A stretch of 64,000 bases of DNA from Halalkalibacter nanhaiisediminis (GCF_007830185.1 NZ_VLKZ01000002.1:248001-312000); one strand, 5' to 3'. Shown: positions 26,011-34,485, counted from the first letter of the stretch. The notes: generated by a model not told the origin, from the sequence alone. Numbers and translations are program-made.

Positions 26011-27572
26011 GATGGAACACCTGCTTTCGTATTGGTTAATTCTACAATTCGATCATACAGATGATGATTTAAACGGCTTAAAAAAGGTCGTCTTTTTACT
26101 TTTTGAAACATATCGAGTGTGAAACTTTGGCTTAGATAATGAGATTCTATTTCCTTTGAATTAATAAAAACCTGACTGTGAAGGAATATCATACTTTTAA
26201 TTGAATGACGAGGACTACTAACCGCTAATAAAGCATCATTTTCATATGCCCAAATTTTATACATCCATGGTTCTGCAGTTGTTTTTTTATTAGCAGATAT
26301 CGCAATAATATCTGCGCCTTGTTTAGATAAAATGCGGTACGATTCAGGAAATTCAGCATCTTCTCCAGTGAGGACGCCGACTCTTGCGAATGGTAATTGT
26401 ACAGTTAAAAAAGAGCCTTTTGATGAAGCATTATTCGAATGTACTTGGATGTAATGCGATAGGATTCCTTGAGGTCCAATCACAAAACAAACCTTCTGGC
26501 CGTCTTCAATCGTCACCACAATATGAGAATCAAATTGTTGAGCTGCCTCTATTAAAAAATTAGTTAATTCAAAATGATTGTTACATGAAAGCTCTGGTAG
26601 AACAAAAAGTCTATTTTTTATCTTTGTATTCATTGTCCGTAAATAATACGTGATCTGTTCTTTCGATTCCTTTAAGGACAATTTAGAGTCAATCGCTAAC
26701 GAACTTACTACAAACGCTTCAGTTAACAAGACAGATCTAGTCTCTCCTTCTTTCCATAAATATGGATGTAATAAAATTTCATGATAAGCTTGTGGTTTTC
26801 GTTTAGATACTATCTCAGCTTTTATATTGTTCGGTAATTGATATTCACCGTAGACAATACCTTCACCTGAGACGAGCTGCTCTATCACTTCGCCAGTTGG
26901 ACTAATGATTCCACTACCACCTGTAAATTGAGCTCCTCTCTCCATCCCCCATCGATTGGACGCCACCCAATACAGTCCATTTTCCTTCGCTCTAAGACGC
27001 CAAGTATTGCTAGGTGGATTGTTTTGTGTTCCTACCCAATTGGTAGGAAATGCAACGATATCTGCTCCGTTCAATGCTGCCAATCTCGTTGGTTCAAAGT
27101 ACATAGCATCCATACAGATTAATAGAGCAATTCGACCAATTGAAGTTTGAAACACAGGAATTTCTTCTTTTCCTTCTCGCGCCCATCTTGGATCCGCAGC
27201 AAACAAATGCGTTTTGCGATAACGTCCGACAACTCCTTTAGGTCCTATTAAAACAGCTGAATTGTAATAAGAACCCGTTGGATCATCTACCTCCGGTAAC
27301 CCAAATACGATATAGCAGGAGTACTTTGCTGTAACCTTTAATAGAAGATCGGTTGATTTACCTGGTATTGTTTCTACATAGGGAGCTATTTCTTGACGGT
27401 TTTCCCATACATATCCGCTTGTTGCCATTTCAGGAAAAACGATTAGTTTAGCACCATTTTCTGCAGCTTCGATCGCTTTTTCAAGCATTTTATCACGATT
27501 TCTTTGAACTTCACCTAGAATAGGTTCAAATTGCACGGCAGCTACTTTATAAGACTGTTTAATTGTTTTCAT
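26007..27572 (-). CDS. nitC: Nitrilase-family protein with a second, inactive nitrilase-like half (Nit1C nitrilase)
   Basis: 521 residues. The first half (1-~265) is a full carbon-nitrogen hydrolase with the Glu-Lys-Cys triad: IVFPEMATSGY (E48), GRYRKTHLF (K120) and LLICMDAMYFEP (C153). The second half (~285-510) repeats the fold: FVLPELSCNN (E327), but the Lys position reads SHYIQVHSN and the Cys position is replaced in GVLTGEDAEFP (G403). The C-terminal half is therefore probably structural, like a built-in dimer partner. Nitrilases hydrolyse nitriles to acids and ammonia. Last but one gene of the operon, immediately after the AIR-synthase-like gene. Assignment to the Nit1C nitrilase is by neighbourhood and similarity. 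Confidence 0.82.
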   Translation of the reverse strand: MKTIKQSYKVAAVQFEPILGEVQRNRDKMLEKAIEAAENGAKLIVFPEMATSGYVWENRQEIAPYVETIPGKSTDLLLKVTAKYSCYIVFGLPEVDDPTGSYYNSAVLIGPKGVVGRYRKTHLFAADPRWAREGKEEIPVFQTSIGRIALLICMDAMYFEPTRLAALNGADIVAFPTNWVGTQNNPPSNTWRLRAKENGLYWVASNRWGMERGAQFTGGSGIISPTGEVIEQLVSGEGIVYGEYQLPNNIKAEIVSKRKPQAYHEILLHPYLWKEGETRSVLLTEAFVVSSLAIDSKLSLKESKEQITYYLRTMNTKIKNRLFVLPELSCNNHFELTNFLIEAAQQFDSHIVVTIEDGQKVCFVIGPQGILSHYIQVHSNNASSKGSFLTVQLPFARVGVLTGEDAEFPESYRILSKQGADIIAISANKKTTAEPWMYKIWAYENDALLAVSSPRHSIKSMIFLHSQVFINSKEIESHYLSQSFTLDMFQKVKRRPFLSRLNHHLYDRIVELTNTKAGVPS

Positions 27573-28532
27573 TTACATTTCCACCACCATTGATTCTTCA
27601 GTAAAGTCAACAAACACTTCTTTTTCTTCTAAAGATGTAATAACAACTTGCATTTCTTTCGTTAATCGACCGATAACATTAGCCGTGATCCCTTCATCTT
27701 CAAACTGTTGAATAACCTGTTGCTCTACCTCTGGATTAACGGTTAGAATAAAGCCATAACCTGGATAAATCTGTAGCCATGTTTCCAAATCGATGGAATC
27801 TGGAATCGGAATCAAACTTAAGTCCACTTCCGCTCCACATTGGGAATTTTCCGCAAGCATCGCTAACGTACCAAGTATACCTGCATTGCTTATATCTCTT
27901 GCAGCTTGAACGAAATCTAATTCAGCTAGTAACGGAATAATATTAAGCTTTCTAACCATTTCATCAGTATCAAGGAAACTGGTACTATCCCACTGAAGAT
28001 AGTCCTTATAACGACCTCCGTTAAGATCAATCGCTACGATGACAGATTGACCAGGTTTTCCATTTGTTGCACGTAACAGTTTAGATGTTTTTCCTAAGAT
28101 AGCTGTTGCTACTCCTGATGCTTCCTCTGGAAAGAAATGGCCACCAACCATTGGTACACCTAGCTTTCTACATCCTTCTGCCATTCCTTCGGCGATAAGC
28201 ACAGAGGTTGCTTCATCAGGAGCACTAAGCAAATTAACAACAGCAATTGGCTTTCCGCCCATCGCGTAAATATCACTTACACTGACGAGAACAGCACAGT
28301 ACCCACTCCAAAAAGGCTCTTTCTCAGCTAATTGCGGAAGAATGCCATCACATGACAGCAATAAGTATTCATCACCGTTTTTAATAATGGCCGCATCATC
28401 TCCAATCGGATCTACTGTCGCACCAAAATTCCAAACATCCGCAAATGCTTTCAGGGGTGGATGAATTGCTTTTTTTCGATTAAAGGCATTGGAAGTCCTC
28501 AATCGTTCAATAAGAAGCTTTAGATTCACCAT
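27573..28532 (-). CDS. nitF: AIR-synthase-like ATP-binding protein (sll0787 family)
   Basis: 319 residues of the PurM/ThiL/SelD fold: TVDPIGDDAAIIKNGDEYLLLSCDGI (ATP/Mg loop), FWSGYCAVLVSVSDIYAMGGKPIAVVNLLS, MVGGHFFPEEASGVATAILG. No Cys/Sec at the position used by SelD. Part of the conserved Nit1C set, where it is thought to activate an intermediate by ATP-dependent phosphoryl transfer (inference). Stop and the next start abut (1 nt). Preceded by an intra-operon hairpin (28579-28615). Confidence 0.82.
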   Translation of the reverse strand: MVNLKLLIERLRTSNAFNRKKAIHPPLKAFADVWNFGATVDPIGDDAAIIKNGDEYLLLSCDGILPQLAEKEPFWSGYCAVLVSVSDIYAMGGKPIAVVNLLSAPDEATSVLIAEGMAEGCRKLGVPMVGGHFFPEEASGVATAILGKTSKLLRATNGKPGQSVIVAIDLNGGRYKDYLQWDSTSFLDTDEMVRKLNIIPLLAELDFVQAARDISNAGILGTLAMLAENSQCGAEVDLSLIPIPDSIDLETWLQIYPGYGFILTVNPEVEQQVIQQFEDEGITANVIGRLTKEMQVVITSLEEKEVFVDFTEESMVVEM

Positions 28533-28578
28533 ACGAAACCCTCCATTACCAGAAAACTTAATTAAATTAAAAAGATAT

Positions 28579-28615
28579 TCGCAAAAAGAGGCAGTTGTGC
28601 CATCCTTTTTGCGAA
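28579..28615 (-). other. Intra-operon hairpin in the Nit1C operon
   Basis: TTCGCAAAAAGAGG (28579-28592) pairs with TCCTTTTTGCGAA (28603-28615), and the minus-strand side continues ATATCTTTTTAATTT. It lies in the only large gap (125 nt) of the operon. It could be a partial terminator or an mRNA-processing barrier separating nitF-nitC-FMN reductase from the upstream genes. Confidence 0.6.
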
Positions 28616-28657
28616 CTGGTTAAAATTTTGTACTAGAGTTCATTTCATCCTAGAAAT

Positions 28658-29581
28658 TTAGACAACTGCTAGGTTCTTTTTAAAAGGAGATAAGCCTGCT
28701 TTAGTAAGAATCTTTCGTACACTATCTTCATTCCCACCAATTGGACGAATATGAACCCCTTTCATACCTTCTATCTTTTTAAGTTTGTTAATAATATCTG
28801 TAGCAATTTGTAGCCCTTCTTCCTCTGAGTCATTCATCGCAAGCCTCTTTTTCACCCATTCCGGAACAACGATTCCTGGTATTTGGATGGCTTTATCAAC
28901 ATGTGCAGCATCCCGAAGCGGCAAAATACTTGCCATGATCGTAACTCTTTCATGTAACCCGCGACGACGAGCCTCCTCCATCCATTCTTCTATTAAATCA
29001 ATATCAAAGACTAATTGTGTTCGAACAAAGTTGGCCCCGGCTTCTACCTTTGATTCTAAACTATCAATCAGTTCTGGAATCGGTTTACCAGCAATATTTT
29101 CAACGGTACCAATTGTCATTTGCGGAGGTTCTTCCATTAAAGTTCCATCAAACAATTTTCCTTCTTCTATGAAAGTCTTTACATATCTAACAAGCTCCAT
29201 CGTTCTAAGATCGTAGACTTCCTTTGCTTCAGGCTCTGTCCCTACTTTGGCAGGATAACCACCAAGAATAGTGATATTTTTAATCCCTAATGCGGCAAGT
29301 CCAAGCAAATCGCTTTGAATCCCCATTCTATTACGATCGCGAAGATTGATTTGGACGATCGGGTTAACACCAATTTGACGAATGAAAAAGGCACAGACAG
29401 TAGGTGACATTCTCGCTACGGCAAGAAGGTTATCACTAATGTCAACAGCATCTACCAATCCGCGGTAGCTTGCTGCTTGCTCAATAATTGGATATGGGTT
29501 CCAGTCTCGTGGAGGAACTAACTCTGCAGTAACAGTAAAGTGGTTTGTTGGATCAACCTCATTCCCTAAATAGATTGACAT
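28658..29581 (-). CDS. Methylenetetrahydrofolate reductase family protein
   Basis: 307 residues, MTHFR TIM-barrel: HFTVTAELVPPRDWNPYPIIEQAASYRGLVDAVDISDNLLA (N-terminal Glu and Asp of the active site), QINLRDRNRMGIQSDLLGLAALGIKNITILGG (folate/flavin binding) and KVEAGANFVRTQLVFDIDLIEEWMEEA. MTHFR reduces 5,10-methylene-THF to 5-methyl-THF with FAD. Its insertion between nitB and nitF is not part of the commonly described cluster and suggests coupling to C1 metabolism. GGAGGAAAAC ribosome binding site. Confidence 0.82.
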   Translation of the reverse strand: MSIYLGNEVDPTNHFTVTAELVPPRDWNPYPIIEQAASYRGLVDAVDISDNLLAVARMSPTVCAFFIRQIGVNPIVQINLRDRNRMGIQSDLLGLAALGIKNITILGGYPAKVGTEPEAKEVYDLRTMELVRYVKTFIEEGKLFDGTLMEEPPQMTIGTVENIAGKPIPELIDSLESKVEAGANFVRTQLVFDIDLIEEWMEEARRRGLHERVTIMASILPLRDAAHVDKAIQIPGIVVPEWVKKRLAMNDSEEEGLQIATDIINKLKKIEGMKGVHIRPIGGNEDSVRKILTKAGLSPFKKNLAVV

Positions 29582-29620
29582 CTGTTTTCCTCCTTATTTT
29601 TAAAATCGTAGAATATGAAA

Positions 29621-30133
29621 CTAAATTTGGAATGTACTTAAAATAAAAGCTCCACTATTATGGTATTCAATTAAACAATCTTGTAAATCGAGTGGATGAC
29701 AAGGAATTGTCCCTTCAATTAAATCCTCTTCACGTATACCGTGTAATCCAAGACCAAAACGACAAACATAGACTTTACCGCCTTCTTTTATAAACTTTTC
29801 AATCCCTTCATTAATATTTAATTCACCACCGAATCCTGCCGTACCCGTTGTCGGAAACCCTCTTGTTGCTGTAGCGTTCATAGCTCCAGTCCCATAAAAA
29901 TAAATCGCTGTTTCAAACCCTTTTCTCTGGGCACGAATCGCTTGTAAAACAGCTACATATGATAATGATGATTCATGTGCAATACCGTGAACCAAAGCTA
30001 AAAATTTATCACCCTCATTCGCTTTATAATCAGGAAATACTTTCGTTTCACCATAAATTTTGCTACCAGTTGGTAAAGATGGATGTGGAATTTCATTCAT
30101 AGATTTGATCTCATTTTCAGTAAAGTTTGCCAT
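29621..30133 (-). CDS. nitB: MSMEG_0572/sll0783 family nitrogen-starvation response protein (Nit1C)
   Basis: 170 residues: MANFTENEIKSMNEIPHPSLPTG, then ALVHGIAHESSLSYVAVLQAIRAQRKGFETAIYFYGTGAMN and KVYVCRFGLGLHGIREEDLIEG, a DsrE-like layout typical of the MSMEG_0572 family. It is a marker gene of Nit1C clusters. ATG 30133 has ATGGAGG 8 nt upstream; the longer frame (30148) lacks that spacing. Confidence 0.85.
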   Translation of the reverse strand: MANFTENEIKSMNEIPHPSLPTGSKIYGETKVFPDYKANEGDKFLALVHGIAHESSLSYVAVLQAIRAQRKGFETAIYFYGTGAMNATATRGFPTTGTAGFGGELNINEGIEKFIKEGGKVYVCRFGLGLHGIREEDLIEGTIPCHPLDLQDCLIEYHNSGAFILSTFQI

Positions 30134-30195
30134 AGTTAAAACCTCCATATAGTTATATTATTTATGGTTAAAAGAGCTTTTGCCCCTATTGCCAT

Positions 30196-31116
30196 CTAAC
30201 TAAAATACTGCTCCTCTGCATTTCCCCAGAAGACACGTTCTTTGATTTCATCTGACACGTTAACTCCTTGAATTTTCCAAAACTCACTTTCGAAATCGCT
30301 CCAAGGTTCATCACAACCAAATAAGAAGCGGTCGACTCCTACTCCTGTTTTATCAATTTCTTGCAAGAGCTTACGCGGCCCAAAACCAATTGCCCAGCTT
30401 GAATCAACATAGATTTGATAGCCACCTTCTATTAAATCTTTCCAATGGGTAATCAATCGAATATGCCCACTAGTACCTCCACCCATATGAACAAGATGGA
30501 TTTTATTTTCTTTTCCATATCGTTTAATGAGCTCAAAATATTCGGTAATGTCAGAGCTTCCTCCAGAACCAGTATGAAAATGTATCGGAATGTCCCTTTC
30601 TCTCGCTTCTTTTAAAATTTTTTCGTGAAGTTGCAACGTTTCCAGATCCCATTTTTTCGGATTAGGAGTACCCCCAAGTAAGTAACTCATTTTCAGGGCA
30701 CGGATTCCAGGTTCATCAAGCATGCGAAAAGCTGTTTCATTTCTCTCTGCATTCTGTGCTAACCCTGAAACCCATAGCGCTCCCGCTATGCGGCCCTTTC
30801 CTTCTCTTGCCATTTGAACTATTAATTGATTATGAGAAAATGGTTGCTCTTGTTTAGGGACACCGTAGTTTGGCATGACTAGACTTTTTTCAATTCCTCG
30901 CGCATTCATAAAAGAAAGTAATTCCTCAGTCGTCTCAGGAGCGGGGTCCATTGGAGAAATCAATTCTTTTGATTCATAAAAAGCCCATGGTTCAAGATAA
31001 CCCACATGACTATGAGCACTTATCACCTTACGACCAAACGCCATTTTAGTTGGTGAACCTTGGTGTTCGTTTGAGCTTACATATCTAGGCATGTTGTCTT
31101 GCTTTATGAAATTCAT
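30196..31116 (-). CDS. Metal-dependent amidohydrolase (ACMSD-like TIM barrel)
   Basis: 306 residues. An N-terminal ISAHSHVGYLEP (the HxH metal motif), then GIEKSLVMPNYG, GRIAGALWVSGL, IPIHFHTGSGG (second His ligand), KIHLVHMGGGTSGHIRLI, and DRFLFGCDEPWSDF (terminal Asp) give the amidohydrolase_2 (ACMSD-like) pattern. It could hydrolyse or decarboxylate a cyclic or amide product of the pathway. Start overlaps the end of the GNAT gene by 32 nt. Confidence 0.82.
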   Translation of the reverse strand: MNFIKQDNMPRYVSSNEHQGSPTKMAFGRKVISAHSHVGYLEPWAFYESKELISPMDPAPETTEELLSFMNARGIEKSLVMPNYGVPKQEQPFSHNQLIVQMAREGKGRIAGALWVSGLAQNAERNETAFRMLDEPGIRALKMSYLLGGTPNPKKWDLETLQLHEKILKEARERDIPIHFHTGSGGSSDITEYFELIKRYGKENKIHLVHMGGGTSGHIRLITHWKDLIEGGYQIYVDSSWAIGFGPRKLLQEIDKTGVGVDRFLFGCDEPWSDFESEFWKIQGVNVSDEIKERVFWGNAEEQYFS

Positions 31117-31564
31117 GACAACTTACCTCCATCATTTGATGTTGGAATCCGTTAAGAGTAAACAACTCTTCAACTTGTTCCCAACCTAACTTTTCGAATA
31201 ATCTGATATTCTCAGCTTGAACTGTCGCTAAAAACCGTCTTGCATGTCGCTGCCTAACTTCTTCAACTGCAGAGCGAATTAAGTAAACACCTATTCCTTT
31301 CACTCGATAGTTCATTTGAACAGCAAGTCTACCACCCCACCAAACTCCAAGGTTTTGATGATCTTCATAACAACGAACAGTACCAACAAGCTGCTGTTTT
31401 TTTACAGAATAAGCGTTAATATAGATGGCATGTTTATCATGCTCATCAGCATCTGTTTCTTGAAACAATTGTTGTTCTTCCACAAATACTAGTTTTCTTA
31501 GAGCGAATGATTCTTGGATTTCTTGATCTGTTGTGGCGACTTTAATTACGTAATTCCTCAGCAT
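31085..31564 (-). CDS. nitE: GNAT N-acetyltransferase (MSMEG_0567 N-terminal type)
   Basis: 159 residues: VKVATTDQEIQESFALRKLVFVEEQQLF is the N-terminal GNAT segment; RVKGIGVYLIRSAVEEVRQRHARRFLATVQAENIRLFEKLGWEQVEE is the acetyl-CoA (Q/RxxGxG/A-like) and substrate segment. It has the hallmarks of the GNAT part of MSMEG_0567 family proteins, which in many clusters are longer. Overlaps the radical SAM gene by 23 nt. Confidence 0.82.
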   Translation of the reverse strand: MLRNYVIKVATTDQEIQESFALRKLVFVEEQQLFQETDADEHDKHAIYINAYSVKKQQLVGTVRCYEDHQNLGVWWGGRLAVQMNYRVKGIGVYLIRSAVEEVRQRHARRFLATVQAENIRLFEKLGWEQVEELFTLNGFQHQMMEVSCHEFHKARQHA

Positions 31565-32711
31565 AGTCTATCCCCTCCTTATCAATCACCTTCTCAAAGA
31601 ATGGTAGTGCAGAACACGCTCCGCATTTCGCGCAGCCAGCTTCACTTTTTGTTGATGACAGATTTTCTGTTTCTAATATGTTAGACACACGACCGTAAAT
31701 CGTTGTCATCAATTCACTAGATGGAGGCTCAGCAAATTCGAGCATCGTTCCTTGAAGCGGACGAAGAGGTACAACAAATGGATAAACACCTAATTTCGCT
31801 GCTTTTTCACAACCGTCAATGGTTTTCTCAAGATCTTCTCCTAAACCGATAATCACGTAGGTGCTTACTTGATTTCTCCCAAAAACAGACACTGCTTTTT
31901 TAAATGCTTTAAAATAGGTTTCAAGTGTTATTTCAGATTTAGAAGGCATCACTTTCCTACGAACATCTTCATCAAATGATTCTACGTGCAGTCCAATCGT
32001 ATTTGCTCCAGCATCTTTTAAAACTTGATATAACGTATCATCTTCTGGTGGCTCACATTGGACTTGAATAGGTAAATCACTCACTTCTCGAATTGCCTTT
32101 ACACACTCAGCTAAATAAAGAGCTCCTCTGTCAGTTTCATTAGGAGTACCTGTCGTTAATGTAATGTGCTTAATATGATCGAGCTTTTCTGCTGCTTTAA
32201 CGACTTCAGCAAGCTGTTTAGGTTTTTTTCGAGCAATCGTATTTCCACTTTCTAAAGACTGACCAATTGCGCAAAACTGGCATCGCTTTTCTTTTGACCA
32301 ACGAATACAGGTTTGAATAACTGTACTTGCAAGAACATCTGCACCATGCAGAACAGCTATTTTGTTATAAGGAATTCCGTCTTTTGTAGTTAAGTCGTAA
32401 AATTTGGGTCTTTTAACAGCTTCTAAAAAAGTGGCAATTGGAGATCTGAGCTCCTCATGTTTCAGCGAGAGGGTTGAAGACTCTTGAACCAACGAATAAG
32501 GAGAATGTTTTGCTGGTTCATTTAAAACTGGGATCATAACAGGTTTACCATTTAATATAAAAGCTCGATCATCTGTAGGTCCTGCACCACCTTTTCTCCC
32601 GCCTATCGTCAGGCCAGTCGTTTGCATGCCTTTATTGTGTAAATCGACTAATAACGTTTCTACTGAATATAGAGAGCTCACTTTTTTCTTCGTTACATCC
32701 AACTCATTCAT
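31542..32711 (-). CDS. nitD: MSMEG_0568 family radical SAM protein (Nit1C)
   Basis: 389 residues. The radical SAM cluster is in VIQTCIRWSKEKRCQFCAIG (Cys 135, 144, 147), a CX8CX2C spacing in place of CX3CX2C, characteristic of this family. TLTTGTPNETDRGA and GLHVESFDEDVRRKVMPSK follow, and a C-terminal GCAKCGACSALPFF Cys group (360-366) may hold a second cluster. First gene of the operon; GAGGGGG site. Chemistry unknown. Confidence 0.87.
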   Translation of the reverse strand: MNELDVTKKKVSSLYSVETLLVDLHNKGMQTTGLTIGGRKGGAGPTDDRAFILNGKPVMIPVLNEPAKHSPYSLVQESSTLSLKHEELRSPIATFLEAVKRPKFYDLTTKDGIPYNKIAVLHGADVLASTVIQTCIRWSKEKRCQFCAIGQSLESGNTIARKKPKQLAEVVKAAEKLDHIKHITLTTGTPNETDRGALYLAECVKAIREVSDLPIQVQCEPPEDDTLYQVLKDAGANTIGLHVESFDEDVRRKVMPSKSEITLETYFKAFKKAVSVFGRNQVSTYVIIGLGEDLEKTIDGCEKAAKLGVYPFVVPLRPLQGTMLEFAEPPSSELMTTIYGRVSNILETENLSSTKSEAGCAKCGACSALPFFEKVIDKEGIDYAEELRN

Positions 32712-32735
32712 TCGTTAAACCCCCTCAATGATAAT

Positions 32736-32750
32736 GTTAGATAATCTTAC
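32736..32750 (+). promoter_or_regulatory. Candidate MocR operator, copy 1
   Basis: GTTAGATAATCTTAC, a pseudo-palindrome with 6 of 7 arm pairs matched, 25 nt upstream of the radical SAM start. 13 of 15 bases match copy 2. Confidence 0.55.
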
Positions 32751-32983
32751 TTTATTCACCTCTCAAATTGATTTTTTTAATAAAATTGACATGAACATCT
32801 CTTCAAAACGAATATTACATGGAATTTTATATGATGTAACGGACCACTCATTCAACAATTTTGCCAACCACTCAGCTAATTAAATAACGCTATTTCAGCT
32901 TTCTTTCCTTTAAAACGTTGATTTATAAGGATTTTTCACTCTTTTACATTCAATAAAATGATTTATATTCAAACAATTTTAAC

Positions 32984-32998
32984 GTTAGGTTATCTTAC
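32984..32998 (+). promoter_or_regulatory. Candidate MocR operator, copy 2
   Basis: GTTAGGTTATCTTAC, same orientation as copy 1 on the plus strand, 38 nt upstream of the MocR start. Confidence 0.55.
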
Positions 32999-33035
32999 AT
33001 AGTTTTTCGTATGAATGAATTGAGGGGGTTAAGTG

Positions 33036-34481
33036 ATGGAATGGAAACCAGATAAGGTTAATGATCTTCCTTTATATAAGCAAATTTCTAATTATCTCGA
33101 ATCTTGCATTTTAAATGGAGAATGGCCATCAGGGAGTCGCCTTCCTTCAGAACGAAATTTAGCCAAAACATTTCGCGTCAATAGAAGTACAATAAATTCT
33201 GCCTTTGAGGAGCTTAAATCAAGTGGGCTTGTCCAAAGTATTGTTGGAGTTGGAACAGTTGTCAGTAAAAATGTATGGGAAAATGATCAGAATCGAACAC
33301 CCAACTGGGATCGATTTGTAAAAGAAGGTTTCTATTTATCTAATAATCCAATTAATCAAATGATTTATCAGCTTATCCAAACTGAGGAGAAAATTATCAA
33401 CTTTGGTATTGGAGAATTGCATGCCGATTTACTTCCAATGAAACTCATGGAAAATGTGCATCGTTCAATGAAATTAGACGGGGATTTAGGGTACCAACAT
33501 ATTCAAGGGAATATAAAATTACGTGAAGTTATCTCAACGCATATGAAACAATATCGAAATATTACAGCATCTGCTTCTTCTATACTCATTACATCTGGTG
33601 CCCAACAGGCCATTCATTTAATTATTCAATGTCTGCTATGTCCTGGTGACTCAGTTGCTAATGAAAATCCATCCTATGCATATTCTTTACCTATTTTCCA
33701 TTCTGATGGATTGAATACACATTTTTTAGACGTTCAAGACGAGGGGATTGACCCAGAACAAATTATCGATTTATACAAAAAACATCGCATCAAAATGATT
33801 TTTTTGAACCCTATTCATCAAAATCCAACTGGTACAACCTTAAATCTCGAGAGAAGAAAAAAGGTTATGGAAATTTGCAATAAATATGGTATCGCAATCA
33901 TAGAAGATGATCCGTATAGTCTATTAACGTACGATGATGAAAAAATGTATTCATTAAAATCGATGGATACAAACGGTCTCGTCCTTTATATTAGTTCTTT
34001 ATCGAAAATTATTTCATCAGGCCTAAGAATCGGCTGGATTTCGGGACCTCAACCAGTCATTCAACGTTTAGCAGATGTCAAACAACAAATTGATTTTGGT
34101 CATTCTAATTTTTCTCAGTGGTATGCGACAGCATTGCTAGAATCCCCTTATTTTAATGAACATATCATAGAATTACGTAGAGGATTAAAAAATAAAAGAG
34201 ATTTAATCGTGGAAGCATTTAAACATGAATTGCATCAAGACATTCGATTTATTGTACCAAATGGAGGCATTCATTTATGGTGTGAAAGTAATCATAAGAC
34301 TATCAATGATCAGCTTCTTTTTAATGATGCGATTAAAAGAGGTGTTATATTTGCACCTGGTAATACATTAGGTTCTCAACATAATTTTTTCAGATTCACA
34401 TACAGCCGACCAGAAATGAACACAATAGCAAATGGGATCCATAGGTTTGCAGAAGCATTGAAAGCATCAATAAAAAAATAA
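33036..34481 (+). CDS. MocR-type (GntR-aminotransferase) transcriptional regulator
   Basis: About 481 residues. GntR winged helix at the N-terminus (LPLYKQISNYLESCILNGEWPSGSRLPSERNLAKTFRVNRSTINSAFEEL), then a linker, then a type I aminotransferase-fold domain with the PLP Lys in LYISSLSKIISSGLRIGW and NPIHQNPTGTTL. MocR proteins sense PLP or amino acid-derived ligands and activate or repress a neighbouring gene. It is divergent from the Nit1C-type operon, so it is the likely regulator of that operon. ATG 33036 lies 7 nt after GAGGGGG; GTG 33033 is the alternative. Confidence 0.85.
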   Translation: MEWKPDKVNDLPLYKQISNYLESCILNGEWPSGSRLPSERNLAKTFRVNRSTINSAFEELKSSGLVQSIVGVGTVVSKNVWENDQNRTPNWDRFVKEGFYLSNNPINQMIYQLIQTEEKIINFGIGELHADLLPMKLMENVHRSMKLDGDLGYQHIQGNIKLREVISTHMKQYRNITASASSILITSGAQQAIHLIIQCLLCPGDSVANENPSYAYSLPIFHSDGLNTHFLDVQDEGIDPEQIIDLYKKHRIKMIFLNPIHQNPTGTTLNLERRKKVMEICNKYGIAIIEDDPYSLLTYDDEKMYSLKSMDTNGLVLYISSLSKIISSGLRIGWISGPQPVIQRLADVKQQIDFGHSNFSQWYATALLESPYFNEHIIELRRGLKNKRDLIVEAFKHELHQDIRFIVPNGGIHLWCESNHKTINDQLLFNDAIKRGVIFAPGNTLGSQHNFFRFTYSRPEMNTIANGIHRFAEALKASIKK

Positions 34482-34485
34482 AAAT

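Larger units (their letters stand above)
32712..33032. promoter_or_regulatory. Divergent promoter region between the Nit1C-type operon and the MocR gene
   Basis: 321 bp, AT-rich. It must hold both promoters. Two related 15-mers lie near the two ends (32736-32750 and 32984-32998). No riboswitch or other recognised RNA is seen. Confidence 0.6.

Noticed and set aside
27573-28532. SelD (selenophosphate synthetase) as the function of the AIR-synthase-like gene
   Set aside because: It sits firmly in the Nit1C-type operon and lacks the Cys/Sec residue of SelD; it cannot be used as evidence for Sec synthesis.
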